Source of the DNA: Lineus longissimus
Taxonomy: Eukaryota; Nemertea; Pilidiophora; Heteronemertea; Lineidae
Length of the DNA stretch: 64,000 nucleotides
Reading direction: 5' to 3'
Assembly: GCF_910592395.1 (NCBI RefSeq)
Contig: NC_088315.1
Coordinates: forward strand, 6,450,501 to 6,514,500
Shown: positions 24,903-61,603 of the stretch, piece after piece
How the letters are laid out: each line of letters opens with the position of its first letter
Numbering within the stretch: position 1 is the first letter of the stretch
The notes under the pieces: model-generated
Seen by the model: only the letters and a program-made list of their open reading frames with translations
What the model was told of the DNA's origin: nothing
The model's database searches: none
Program-made: the position numbers and the translations under genes

Positions 24903-27780
24903 TCTTCGTCGTCTTGTGATGGCTTCAAATACTGGGAGGTGACAACAGACAGTAGAGGCATTCGCATTCTGAGGCGCAGAAAACGTACAAAGATAACCTA
25001 AAATTTTGGGAGGTGAGAGAAGACAGTCGAAAATATTCGCAATCAACGGGGGGGGGGGGGGGGCATTCAGAGCACGGGATTTGAGGCAAAAAGTGCTAGT
25101 TACAAGAAAAAAAAAATTCCACACCTCCTTTATACCCCCAACACGATTCAGAAGGCGAAAGAAGACATTTGATGATGGGTTGATGTGTTGGGAGGTGACA
25201 GAATACAGTAGAGGATGCTCAGATGTGACTTCAGCTGTTGGGGGGGGGGGGGGGGGGGTGGGGGGGAGGGGTTGGGGTACCAAAGAGGCTAGAGGATATT
25301 AGCATTGCTTGAGTTGTGGTTGTTGGGGGGGGGGGGGGGGGGCGACAGATGACATTTGAGGACAATCGCGTTCAAAGACGAAAATAAAGACGTTTAGTGG
25401 TGGCTTGAGATACTTGGAGGAGACAGGACGTTCTCATTCAGAGGCGACACAAGCTTAAGATGTTCCATCCTCGAAAATCCAGAGTCAGTCGTACCCCCCC
25501 CCCCCCGTACACATTACATAAGCTCGGTCGTTGGTGCCGAATGTTGGTCTGAGATTCAGGATGGAAATGTTCGGGGGCGAGAGAAGACAGAAGGGGAAAT
25601 CGTAATTTAGAGGCGACAGAAGACGTCGAGAGGTGGCTTTGAATGTTGGGAGGCGACAGAAGACAGTATAGATGACATTCGCATTTAGATATGACAGAAG
25701 ACATTTTGAGTTGCCTCAAAAATGTTGGGAGGAGACAGAGGCTAGTAAAGGACATTCGCTTTCAAAGGTTACAGACGACGGTGATGGTTTGAGCTGTTGG
25801 GAGATGACAGAATGCAGTAAAGAACATTTGTGGGAGACCGAAGACGGTCAAGGAAGTCCTCTGGCTATCTCTGACCGTCTTCTGTCGCCTGCGAATGCGA
25901 CGTTGGAGGTAATAGATGGCATTGGAGGACATTCAGAGATTGCTTTAGATTTTGGGAGGCGACAGAGAATAGTCGAGATCATTCGAATTTAGTGGCGACA
26001 GAAGACGATCCGAGATGGCTTGAGATGTTGGGAGGTGACAGAAGACAGAAAAGGACATTCCCGTCCATAGGTGGCAGGTGACGTTCAGAGATGGCTTTGA
26101 AGTGTTAGGATGTGAAAGAAGACCATGGAGGAAATTCGCTTTCAGAGGCTACGGAAGACGTTTGTTGATAGGTTGTGATGTTGGGAGGTGACTAAAGAAC
26201 AGTTCAGGATATTCAAATTTAGCGGCGACAGAAGACGTTTGTTGATGGGTTGTGATGTTGGGGGGTGACAGAGAACAGTTCAGGACATTCGAATTTACGG
26301 TGACAGAAGACGTTTGTTGATGGGTTGTGATAGATGGCATTGGAGGACATTCACATTCAGAGATAACAGATAGTGCCCTGAGATGCCTTCTGAGATATCA
26401 GTAGATGACGGATGCCAGTTGGAGACATTCGCATTCATTGGAGACAGAGGACGTTGATATATGGTTTGATGAAATATTCGGAGGTGACAGATGGCAGTTA
26501 AGCGGGATATTCGCACCTGGAGGTGACAAAATACCTTCTGAGATGACTTGAGAGGGGGTGGGGGATGTTTGAAGGTGACAGAAGGCCCAGCAAAGAATAG
26601 TCGCATATTTTTTGAGTGTGACTAAAGACCGCAAATTACATTCGCTTTCAGAGGCGACCGAAGTCGTTTTGTGATAGCTCGACAAACGGGAGGTAACAGA
26701 AGACAGTATATGGGTGACATCCGCATTCAGAGGCGACAGACCTGGCTAAAGATGTGAAAAGGTGAAGGAATTCGCATTGACGTTCAGAGATGTCCGAGTC
26801 TGAAAATGTGGGAGTTGACTCAATTACGGCAGAAGCGTTCGCATTCTGCAGCGATAGAACACGTTTTGTCTCAAGGTCACTGTGGACATTTGCATTCAGT
26901 AGCTGTGGAAGTCGTTCAGAGATTGCTTTAGATTTTGGGAGGCGACAGAGAATAGTTGAGAACATTCGAATTTAGTGGTGACAGAAGACGATCCGAGATG
27001 GCTTGAGATGTTGGGAGGTGACAGAAGACAGAAAGAGGACATTCCCGTCCATAGGTGGCAGGTGACGTTAGAGATGGCTTTGAAGTGCTAGGATGTGAAA
27101 GAAGGCCATGAAGGAAATTCGCATTCAGAGGCTACGGAAGACGTTTGTTGATAGGTTGTGATGTTGGGAGGTGACAGAAGACAGAAAAGGACATGCCCGT
27201 CCATAGGTGGCAGGTGACGTTCAGAGATGGCTTTGAAGTGTTAGGATGTGAAAGAAGACCATGGAGGAAATTCGCATTCAGAGGCTACGGAAGACGTTTG
27301 TTGATAGGTTGTGATGTTGGGAGGTGACAGAGAACCGTTCAGGACATTCGAATTTAGTGGCGACAGAAGACGATCCGAGATGGCTTGAGATGTTGGGAGA
27401 TGACAGAAGACAGAAAAGGACATTTCAATTGATAGTTCAGAGATGGCTTGAAGTCTGGAGATGCTGGAAGGTGAGAGATGTCAGTTAAGGTCATTCACAG
27501 TCAGAGGCGAGCCAAGACATTCTTTTGATGATGGGTGAGGTTTTGGGAGGTGTGACTGACAACAGTGGAGGACATTGGCATTTAGCAGCGACGGAGGATG
27601 TTTCAGAAGACAGTAAGGGACATTTCCAGACGACAGAAGACCGTTTTTTAATGGCTTGAGTCACGAGTGTGCATCAACAAGGTAGAGGGCATTATCTTTC
27701 AGTGGCGACAGAAGACATTGAGATGTGCAGTAAGGAGGTGACAAAAGACAATCATTCAGAGAGGTCAGAATACACTTTGT
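24903..27780 (+). repeat. Purine-rich degenerate minisatellite, ~70-80-bp period
   Basis: Dozens of diverged units around the phrases GGGAGGTGACAGAAGACAG, GGACATTCGCATTCAGAGG, CGACAGAAGACG and GATGGCTTGAGATGTTG. A higher-order duplication of roughly 230-245 bp is visible at 25932-26165, 26917-27140 and partly 27165-27310. G runs interrupt it at about 25050, 25242 and 25326. The minus strand has repeated open stretches with a phrase like LLSPPNI and SVASECE, but all are broken by stops. It ends just beyond the 3' end of Actl6a. Confidence 0.85.
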
Positions 27781-27834
27781 AATGGCTCGAGGTGTTTAGA
27801 GCACAAACAAAAAGAAAAAAAACAAAGCAGAAAT

Positions 27835-28440
27835 ATTGATTTGTTGTTTAATTCCTTTATTTTTTCTCTATAAAACGGTGTATATTACTGCATTCATACA
27901 AACATTCAGAGTAAATGCAAAAGACAATTTGATCTTATTCTGTCACAAGATACTAAGCATTGGCAGGAACCAAGAGTCACCAGTTCTCAGTATCGGGAAA
28001 TCATTTCACGGATATGAGCCATCCTGACACAACTGGACAGTATGCCTCAGAGCTTCATATAAAGACATAAATGTTTTGATACAATATCAAGGGTTGTGAC
28101 CAGGCACACAAAAGTTATATTCCAGGAAAATGCAAGAAAAGGTCCTTCTTCTCTCCACTGAAACAACTCTCTACAAAGTCCTGGCCCAATCAATGAACAC
28201 CCAGGGAAACGAACCAGCCTCCCTTCATGAAATTTAACTTCTCATCTTACAACATATTAAGACCAAATCTGACTCAACTGTCCGTGAATGTCCTCAAGAA
28301 ATATATCCTCTCTAGTTCACTCAATGACATATCCTCTCCACACAGTCAATCAAATCTGTGAATGACACAATAAGTTCAGTTCATATCCTCGCTCCATAGT
28401 TATATCATCTCATTCAATTGTCCATAAAGTCATCCAGAAT
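27835..28440 (-). promoter_or_regulatory. Actl6a 3' UTR with polyadenylation signal
   Basis: Minus-strand AATAAA lies at 27861-27856, about 580 bases beyond the Actl6a stop. It is the only canonical hexamer I noted between the stop and the minisatellite. The cleavage point is inferred at about 27835-27845. Confidence 0.55.
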
Positions 28441-33475
<5,035 letters not shown>

Positions 33476-34553
33476 GATTTAGTCGTGTACTTCGTCAGAA
33501 AAAAGAAGAAAAAACAACTCAAAATCCGCCGCATCTGTGTAAAAATTCTCCTTTGTATTTCCAGTTCCGGTGACGCTGTATACAGGGTGTTACAATAAAA
33601 ATGGTTCCGATATAAAGTCAAATTTTGATAGGGTGGACGGGCCGGGGCTACTCGACACTGCTTAAGAGCAGAGGGTGTTACTTTCACTGTCATTATAAGT
33701 TAGTTAAGGATATTCTCCCTTGAAACACATTTGTCATGAATTGTCGATCCTGACGTCTGTCGTCTGGGCTCGTGATGTCACAACCATACTTTCTGCCAGA
33801 GACATCATTGGACGACATCCGGTCTTCACTATGCGTACTCTGTCTGATCAAGATGTGTACTCTCCCAAAGTTAGTGCACTGTGCCTTGTCTCCACCCTGA
33901 AGAAAAATTTGTCTCATTTTCACATGGTGAATACCTGATCATTTTCATAAAGGGACTGCATGAATTCAGAACACCAGACTGGAAGAGACAGCAGATAATG
34001 CTGGAACCAGACCTGATAATACAGTATGCTGTCACAACCAGACCTGATAGACAGGAGATGCTGGCACAACTAGACTAGATTGCAGATACAGTCACAGCCA
34101 GACCTGGCGAGATAACAAATGCTGTTACCCAGAGCCAAGGGCAACATAAGCAGATCCACACCTGATAATCCATCTCAAAGCAGACCTGAACGAGCTCGAT
34201 AGCAAAGATTATCTCGGGGCAATCCTCAACCGTTCATGTTCTGAAACATAGTCTGAACCTATAATGTGACCACTCCAATAGGAAGGATAGAGGCCCAAGT
34301 CTGAGACTGATAAATGCAGTGTACAAGACCTTCCATCCAATCATCTGTTATCTGGCAGCAATGACTCTCTTCACTGAACCAATTCATGTGACACTGGCCT
34401 CATGAGGTTGACTGAGTTTGGTTGTTAGGCCTCCCAAGATTGACCTTGCACCACTCAAATGAGGCTCTCTTATTCTTATTGTCATCTTATTGCTGTTATA
34501 GATTATTTCAAGGAAATAAAGAAGACATATATCTCATAAAATTACATAAAGAT
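33476..34553. promoter_or_regulatory. Intergenic region between Lrrc71 3' end and Actl6a start; presumptive Actl6a promoter
   Basis: About 1.1 kb separates the Actl6a ATG from the Lrrc71 polyadenylation signal, both genes being on the minus strand. The Actl6a promoter and 5' UTR must lie here unless there is a distant first exon. No TATA box or other core element is convincing. At about 33965-34180 a degenerate minisatellite repeats CCAGACCTGATA and AGATGCTG(T/G)CACAA with a 35-50-base period. Confidence 0.45.
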
Positions 34554-34559
34554 TTTATT
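34554..34559 (-). terminator. Polyadenylation signal, probable Lrrc71 transcript end
   Basis: Minus-strand AATAAA. A further acceptor-like site (TTTCTTTCCAG) at about 35079 could start a last exon whose sequence runs into this signal, so the 3' UTR may itself be spliced. Confidence 0.45.
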
Positions 34560-36255
34560 TACACATTCTGATATAAAATAATATGTACAAAATTACATGT
34601 TGTAGAGTCGTGAACTCTAAGAAAATGGCTTTTTACTTCTTTACTTTTTTCATATGTTTTTCAGGGACTTTGATGTATCCAGAAAATCTATAATTTTTAG
34701 CTTGCAGCTTGCAGCACTTTACATAAATAGTTGTATGAACAAAGGCTTGATTTTCAAAATCGACTAGTTCAGCAATTCAATTCGCTATTTTCAAAGGCTT
34801 ACTCATTTAACACAAACCTAAACTTTTATGAAGCCAGTTGAAGTTGAAGTCTCTTAAATGTTTTTAAAATTCAAAATGGACGGTATCTAAAACTCATTTG
34901 AATGAGTTTTTGACGGAATCTAATTGATAATGATCACAGAATGGGTTGCATCAAACTGCCTCTTGGTCATCACGGTCCATATTCCTGGCTTGTAGATGGA
35001 ACTTCAATGGACGGCAAAGAAATATCACAGAATGGGAGGGACGACGTTTAAGGACTTGTCGGCATTACTCAGGCTGGAAAGAAAACAGTTGAAGTCAGTT
35101 ACATGCAACTTTTTGAATGTCAGTTTTTTTCTGATTATTTCCCTCTGACCTGTTTAATGGAACATGCAGTTCGATGTAGTTTGTCAGTGTTATAACTTAT
35201 ATCAGGTCATAGAGGAATTACACAATTAGAGAACAACATCTACCGAATGATTTGAATGGCATTTCGGAAGGGTTTCGTTGATAAAAGTATGTGGGTACTC
35301 CTTTATGATATACTACCATGCGCAGTAGCATGGCATTTCTGGTGTTTCCAACACCTGTTCTAAGGTGCGAGTGAATTGTGAAGAAACTCTGGAAGTGTTG
35401 TGCTACTGCACATAAACCCTGTAGGAGTAAACAGAAACTCACAAATTCTACCACTGGCATTAAGGATGTATTACTGTTAGCAGAAATAAAAATAAAAATA
35501 ATTATTTACCAAGGCTCGAGAACAGATTCAATTCAAAGTGCAGCTGCTGGAAAAGTGTGAAAAAGAGAGGGGTGAATGAGAAGGTTATTATAAAAATCCA
35601 TTCACATTTTTTCTCAAGGAAAGATTTCAAAATCTCATTGCAATGTTTGACAAATCAAAGATGAAATGAATGTGCTGCTAAGAAATGAACAAAGTATGTA
35701 ATTCATGCAAAGTTCATTGTGATGTGGCAAATGAATGCCAAAGTGGCAGTGATCATGTGAGAAGATGGATAAGAGAAACCTGAACAATTATACCAGAAGC
35801 AAGAACCAGTACCTATCGCTGAAGCCGCAATTTATATTCAATTTGTACCAGCACACGCATACATACTGGTACTGAAAACCGCTATTTTTGTTGGTGTTTT
35901 ATCTTTGCAGTTTACAGCACTGAATTGGCACCTATGTGTCAAAAGCCTTCTAGCATGAATATAGGCACTGACATTACTTTCATATTGAGTAGCTGAGGGA
36001 TGTGTCCATCATTTACATGCATAACTGCATATATAGTGTAAATAAACTTCTACATCATGAAGATGTTAGCAACTTTCATTGCGTACATATGGTTGTATCG
36101 CTATCTGGACTCCCTCCCCAAGTTATAACTGCAATAAATCTTAAAGCATGATCAAATACTGTGAGGCTTTGAGGATGAAAGCATACAAGTTCTTGCTCCT
36201 TCTGCAGATAACTTGGTACATTGTCCGGAGCTTTCGCTGTGGCTGAATTATGAGC

Positions 36256-55360
<19,105 letters not shown>

Positions 55361-56194
55361 TTATCATTTATGTGCCAATAATCACTGCAAATATTTTGAA
55401 CGACATTATTAAGAAGATGATTTATCATGCAGTTTTGTAGAATTTATCAAAATGATCGGATGTTTTGGGGTATTTTGCATCAGTTTTTACCTGAGAAAAT
55501 GAAAAGCTCAAAGTGTGACCGTGGAACACCTTCTGAACGCCTACGCGTAAACAAAGCAGTGCACATATAGTCTTTCACAGAAATCCTATTTATTAGCATT
55601 TTACACCACAAAAATGTTTGATAACAACTAAAAAATACGTAAAACACAATTTTGGGAATTATTCTCCGGGCTGAACCTTTTTAGGATTATTCAAGAACTA
55701 ATATAAATGCGCAAATGTGATGTGGTTCATTGGCAACAAGATGCCAAGGACGCGGTTTTCATTGTCAACATACGGGCATTTTGTAGCAGGTGCTCGTTCT
55801 ATTACTTCCGTAGATGGCAGCAGTAGTCCGTCAGGTATTCGTACTGGCGATAAACCATGTATATTGATGTTTTTGGGGATGCGGTCCCGGTCGTCATTGG
55901 TGGGTTATCAGGCTTGTTTCTCAAAGCACATATACTATTCGTCAATATAGAGAGACATCAAAAGTACCCAACTATGCAGTGTTTCCGTTGTGTTCAGTTG
56001 TCTCTGATAGGCCTACTTGGCATGCCCCATTCAATCACCATGGGCATACACTCCGGACGTTGTGGACAGGCCTCCTCCCTCACCCTAACATAGAGGATGA
56101 CGATCAGGATGACGAAATGGACTGCAGAGGAGTCTACATGGGCACTTCATCCTGCTAAAGCGTCAACTAGGCCCTATTGAGTGTCCTTCCCTAC

Positions 56195-56235
56195 CTCAAA
56201 GCGAGTATGACGGATTCCTTGCGAGATTCTGCCAT
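56195..56235 (-). CDS. Candidate alternative first coding exon (MAESRKESVILAL)
   Basis: ATG in a good context (GTCATGG), 13 codons plus 2 bases, donor GTAGGG. The leftover AG joins the C of exon 54666 to give Ser, then FVKKVRMGKK of Lrrc71. The donor is weaker than in the sister exons. It might be a chance ATG-to-donor match. Confidence 0.3.
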
Positions 56236-56907
56236 GACGAACTCTCCTCGTAGTCGCCCAAAGATATGATGTCCCCTAAAAGATTTGACCTTTATCTGAA
56301 GACATCCGATACCAGAGAATCCGGCTCCTCGGCCCGGTTCCAGAGACGAAAGAAGTGACACTAGACCCACTCCACTGACCGCGGCCGTAGTGTTGCACCT
56401 AGCCGATACAATCCTTAGAATGAGGAATTGTTGTCCTTCAACGGACTGAATCTTCCGAGTACCCCGACAAAATCCTGTGTGAATTTTGTTTATGTAATGA
56501 CTACGTAAAGGATTATATACTATCCTATATTCTCCGCGTCAAATATTGAAATAGCATTAGAAATAATTAGTTGTTTGAAGGGGGAAATCTGTAAGACAAC
56601 ATAATCGCTGTCGTCATTAGCAAAATTCACCTCAATACTGACACATGTTTTGAGATTGCTAAATCTCTCACCCACAAAATCATTGTGAAGCTCGATAATG
56701 GTGACGCAAACGAGAGTCAGGATGTACTGACAGCACATGAGAGACAAAGGACAATCTTTCTAAATGTAAATTCGCGCCTTCAATCGTCCTCAGGGTCGGG
56801 ACTATACTCAGACTCTTCTCTTCTTCTCCTGGCCTAATCCCCATGACACCCGGCGAGATGTAGTACCTCTGCTGTCGTCCTTTCTTTTACCAGCCACATG
56901 TACTTAC

Positions 56908-56945
56908 CTTTGAAAAGCACCAATAGCAGTGCCTGCCTCCGTCAT
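56908..56945 (-). CDS. Candidate alternative first coding exon (MTEAGTAIGAFQ)
   Basis: 12 codons plus AG, then a strong donor (CAAAG|GTAAGTA). Phase 2, matching the acceptor at 54666, would give GAFQS-FVKKVRM. The ATG context is not optimal. Confidence 0.42.
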
Positions 56946-57551
56946 CAGAACTAAATGGAATTATATTGACAACCAACTTTCGACTAACTTGGCGGGGTTA
57001 CCCAAAAAGGCTATCGGTCACAATGATCCTTTTCCTCTTGAAGTCCAGCGTTTTAAAATTCCGACTGCCAAAGTATAGGCAGTGTCTTACAAAGGGATGA
57101 GTTTACATTGTCAACGAAACAAAAAACACAGTATGTTACATTATTAGCCCCTATTAACTCTTATTCTTGACTTAACTACAATAAAATTCGTTGATTTATG
57201 TTGTGAGGTTTCTCATATACTCAAAAGAAATTTTCGTTTAGGAGCCTAATGCCGTATTTTTGTTTAATCTAAAGCCTATTCAGGATCATCTATGGGGCAA
57301 TTAAACTTGAAAGCACCATGCCTGAGAATTCGAGATTTATTGCCAAGAGGCACGTTTGTAACTTAATTGACCCTTGTAAGCTTATTTAGAAACCCCAAAC
57401 AATCAATATATTGTCTACCAAACGTCTGTTGACTCTTTTTCCTGATTTAAAATGACATGTTTAATCAAGTCCCTGCAGTCTAAAAATGTAGCTATTGGTT
57501 CAAAGGTATACTAATAAAATACTGTGCCCATAGAATTAGCAGATTTAGAAA

Positions 57552-57601
57552 CAAGCCTGCCGGCGACGCGGTTCACGGAATAATCGTCGCCGGGAGGCTT
57601 G
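57552..57601. repeat. GC-rich hairpin, 17-bp arms
   Basis: CAAGCCTGCCGGCGACG pairs with CGTCGCCGGGAGGCTTG across a 16-base loop, with one mismatch. It lies between two candidate first exons of Lrrc71. There is no sign that it is a histone-type 3' stem-loop or a transposon end. Confidence 0.7.
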
Positions 57602-57767
57602 TTACGCGAAAAATTCGTTGTTAAACGTGTCCGTTGTACACTGTTCTTCTCTATTCAGTTTCTTGATATTTACTGGTACTGCTGAAATTGATATGGCCCA
57701 CTACAGAACAATTAGTCCCAACAAACGCTTCCTGCAGCATGAAATTAGGAAACCGAAAATAGAATAC

Positions 57768-57886
57768 CTTGCAAATGTTGGTGTCCTCGTTCTTGATCCT
57801 AGTGGACTTCGGCCGAAACGCGAGTCCGGAGTTCCTGCGGGTGTGGGCACCACCCTCGGCGTCTGAGGACTTGTCGGATTGGACAT
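57768..57886 (-). CDS. Candidate alternative first coding exon (39 codons, Pro/Thr/Arg-rich)
   Basis: It starts MSNPTSPQTPRVVPTPAGTP with a purine at -3 (GGAAATG), continues with SP/TP-rich sequence through LGSRTRTPTFA, and ends AG|GTATTC. Phase 2 joins exon 54666 as TFAS-FVKKVRM. The many SP/TP sites and basic residues look like a disordered phosphorylated tail. This is the most coding-like of the set together with 59570-59455. Confidence 0.48.
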
Positions 57887-57899
57887 TTCCTGGCCACGG

Positions 57900-59454
57900 T
57901 TAAGTTGAAGTTACAGACGAAGCAGAGCAGTTATGTACAGGTCTCGTTTGCATAGACTGTATATACACTGTTAAGCACAAGCTCCAGAGGAAAGATTACG
58001 ACTTAAGGATCAAAATCAGGCGATGTCCGGGGGGGGGGGATCTGGCACAAATATTCCAAGACCTAAATAGAATCACAATTGTCGAACTAATCAAAAACCA
58101 TCCAATCGCTGCCACGAAATCAATACCTGACCAAAAAGTCCGATGGATCATGTGAAAATTTATCCGAACTGATACAAGACCGACTGAGAGTAATACCAAG
58201 ATCGCCAAAATTTAATATTCGAAATGTATACTAAAATAATCCGCTGAATCACAGATGTCAAATCACGACCCTCAAAGTCACTACATGTATATGTCTGAAA
58301 TATCTCTGTCGTTCATAAACAGTGAAACACTATTCAGGCCGTGAACACTTTTCTCTATGTTTATGATAATACTCGTAAATAATCCACTTCAGAACTTGCG
58401 GATATGAGATGGAGAAAGGATAAACAGGAACTAATGCGTCTCCATAGAAATATATCAATCTGTTCATGAATCAACGATGAAAGATTGAATGAGAAATCTC
58501 CGATGAAATCGGACTCCTTATTCTAGGCATGCACGGTCCGCGTCGCTGAATGTCCCACTCTTTATTGCTTCTACGAATATAAATCGGCAGTATATTTTGA
58601 TTTGAAGCTATATTAAGAGATACCGCGAAAGCATATTTTAGCTAAATGTCGTGTGTTTCTCATTGCAGGTTAAATCCCATGCTCATAACCAGCCGTTAAC
58701 AGTATGATCACTGGCCCTGGAGAGTGCGCCATTAGGTCGGTTGTCACACCCTTTTTTACGACTCCGAAACGAGCGCGAAAAACTGTGAAAACCGCGGTCC
58801 GCGTTGGCTCTAATTTAGCAGAATTGTTGCATAATCCTGTAGTTAGTAATCTTAGGCGTCACCCAACAACAAACGTTATGAGTGTTTGAGTCTGTATGGC
58901 AGGCAAATGACCACTGTATTCATCTTGAAGTATATCGTTTTATAAAAAGAAGCATCCCCTTCACATAGTTTTTAAGCAATGGAAGTGATCAAATTGTTTA
59001 TTTTTACATTTTAGGCTAACGGGTTGTCTTCAGGTTTTGTCCGCCACCAGCAGAGAGATCACAGAATCCGAAATCCTATTGAATCTCACAGACACAACTT
59101 TTCATTATGCACTGAATTGAAAAGTCATCACATCCATGACGGCGAGGAGACCCAACGGAACTCTGTCGTCTGCTACTGTGTACTCGCGCCAGTCGTCTGA
59201 AATCAATCCCTTATAATCTTTGTTATGAAACTGCTTTGTCACAGTCAATTATCCACCAGATCGGATATTTGCTCAAGATCAATATATATCGAAAGGGGTT
59301 TCCTGCTCGGTCGCCAGACGACGCTTGTCGATTGTCTAATGCAAACGACGCATCGACTTCCGACTGACTCTTTGGCCAACTTACCGTGTTTGTAAGTTTT
59401 CTCTGACTTTAAAATGTCAAAGAGATGGTCATAGCCGACAACAAGGATACCCAC
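57900..59454. other. Non-coding DNA between candidate first exons
   Basis: No exon that I can support. A CpG-containing stretch at 58770-58815 (CGAAACGAGCGCG) and a GTATTG donor at about 58125 without a matching-phase ATG are the only features noted. A run of 9 G occurs at about 58031. Confidence 0.4.
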
Positions 59455-59570
59455 CTTTGAAACCGATCCTTGCCTCTTGACTCCCCTCTGCTGGGCAATG
59501 TCAAGAGGTCTGTTGTTGTCGCCATTGGAGACTTCGGAGAGTCCGCGACATCTTCGTCTTGCTCCTCCAT
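59455..59570 (-). CDS. Candidate alternative first coding exon (38 codons, acidic start)
   Basis: It starts MEEQDEDVADSPKSPMATTT, continues to SRGKDRFQ, and ends AG|GTGGGT. Phase 2 joins exon 54666 as RFQS-FVKKVRM. The donor context CAAAG|GT is shared with the exons at 56945 and 61603. Reading through the donor soon meets a stop. An overlapping frame from 59640 is open for 131 codons but lacks family resemblance. Confidence 0.48.
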
Positions 59571-61239
59571 GGAAACAAACCTTTACCGGCTTGCTCTCCG
59601 AGAGAATGAGGCAAAATGATTGGTTTGCCGAATGTGGCAAAGATTGGTTTCAACGTGTTGTGATTCTAAAAACCTGACTTGTTCCAAAAGGGTAACGTCT
59701 CTTCGAAAGCAGTCACGTATGAACGCTACAATAATCTATCCAACGAAAACATATGAATTTTGTTGACAAGGTAAACATTGGCAAGAATCCTTTTCGGTAA
59801 CGCTCCAAAAGTTCTCTGAAAACTGAACATCTCAATATCGCTGAACAATGAAGGCCTAACACTCTCTGTCATGTCTGTCATTTTCTGAAGATATAGACGG
59901 AAGCATTCCTATGTGATAATATTCCATTTATTGAAGACAGGCGTAAAGCAGTCTGATAGTAAGACAAGAGTCCTTTTAAGAAGCTCGAATTTCAAATTGT
60001 TGGTTCAGAATTTGATTCAATTGGATTCCGGTGGACAAGCTGCAAAGGAACCTGACCCAATAGACTACTCCCTTCTCTGATTGTCCAAGTACATATTAGT
60101 CCAACTCTCAATATCGAATATCGAAATGTCCAATATTATGTCGCATTCATAAGCCGTCCAGACTCTGATTTAATTGATATGCCACGTGATCAGGAAAATC
60201 AATCACCACAGGAAATTGGTTGAAAAGACTAACTTCTTCATGATTGGTCCTTTGACGGGTCTGGTGGTCTTGTAAGTAAAACTATTACCCATGTATTTTG
60301 GATGGACATGACCATACAACATGTCAATTAAAACATGCCTTACTTCATGTACTTTAATTCTGAAGTGCTCGTTGAAGTGCCTGTCACGATGGTCCGACCC
60401 ATCATTTTTATTTGGGTTTTTTTCATTTTCGCAATGTACGAAATTCCTGCCGTTTTTTAGTCTATCTCGGTGTCCCGAAAAAAACCCATCAATAATCTTA
60501 GTCGATATCATTCATACAGAACCCGAGATTTGTTAAACACCTACCCGTAACGGTTTCAGAAGGAACAATGAAAGCACCATTAATATTTCATTACGTTATT
60601 AGTAACCCATGGGAACTGGGCACAGGCGGAATAAACTGAGCAGAGCCTGTTTCTGTGAGTGTTCCCGTGTGCCAGTGTTCCTCTTCAATAGATCAGGCTT
60701 AAGGTTTGTTATTTGGTAAGTGGCCGCTTAATCCGTGAAAACGGGAACAATAAGGACCGGGAAACACTGAAAAACGGGGAACATCCACAGATATTACACC
60801 AGTGTTTTACATGTATACAGTATTAAATGCCCCACCCCCTTCTGGAAAAAGTGTCCGTTCTCGTATCATATGAAGACGGATTTAGGTGTTTGGTTCTCTA
60901 AAAATCATCACCGTCAATACCTCAGAAAACAGCGCATACAGAGTACTTTGTTCCCCAGGACACTCTTTCCAAAGGATAAACCCGTGCTTATGAAAAATGT
61001 GTGGAAAGGAACACTAAACACTCGGTGTCCTACTGCATCTTTCGAAAATTAGGAAAAAACAAATGTGGGCGTTAAAAATCTACTGACTGATGAGGAGGAA
61101 TTGGTTTTCCTGGCACCAGGATGTCCCATGAGCACATCCTGGCACCCGGATGTCCCATGAGCACAATCATGCTCTCTTGTCAGACGTGTTAATTTGCAAA
61201 ATCAATATCTGTGTTGTGCTGATAGCCATGCGTTAGTAT

Positions 61240-61470
61240 CAGCGGCTTTTTACAGACAATATTGGTTCGAAATGCAGGACCTTGTGTAGAAGAAAATCGG
61301 CGACAGCACGAAAATGTTTGAGACAATCGTCGACTCTCGGAGGACAGGTCTGTTTCAGAGCCATACAGCTCGGAGTAGAACCCACGACCTTTAGAGTGAA
61401 GTCGACTTCGGCTTCGGCAAGCAAGAGGCCAGAGGCAAGAGGCCACCGCATGCAATCATGGTTATTGCCA
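61240..61470 (-). repeat. Possible tRNA-derived SINE fragment
   Basis: The minus strand reads CTAAAGGTCGTGGGTTCTACTCC, a tRNA-like T-arm/B-box (GGTTCNANTCC form) preceded by anticodon-arm-like sequence. No complete tRNA cloverleaf is present. The element limits are not defined, and no second copy is in the window. Confidence 0.3.
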
Positions 61471-61556
61471 ACATGAATGTGGTATATTCAGAGGCATGGG
61501 GTAAAGGGAACCTCAGTTTTCCCTTGGACTGAGAGACCTTGTGTCTGTCCACTTAC

Positions 61557-61603
61557 CTTTGACTCATTCGTTCAAGCACCACGTTGTTCAGGCTGCTATC
61601 CAT
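61557..61603 (-). CDS. Candidate alternative first coding exon (MDSSLNNVVLERMSQ)
   Basis: Strong ATG context (GCTATGG, purine at -3), 15 codons plus AG, then a strong donor (CAAAG|GTAAGT). Phase 2 joins exon 54666 as MSQS-FVKKVRM. Confidence 0.42.

Noticed and set aside
33586-33615. CAGGGTGTTACAATAAAAATGG resembling a mariner-type terminus
   Set aside because: No matching inverted end or TA duplication was found within reach.
55490-55575. Minus-strand ATG-to-donor segment ending CTCAG|GTAAAA
   Set aside because: It leaves one base, not two, so it cannot join the shared Lrrc71 exon in frame. It may be part of a 5' UTR.
60545-60600. Minus-strand ATG-to-donor segment (MVLSLFLLKPLR, then GTAGGT)
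   Set aside because: Phase 0, incompatible with the shared acceptor.
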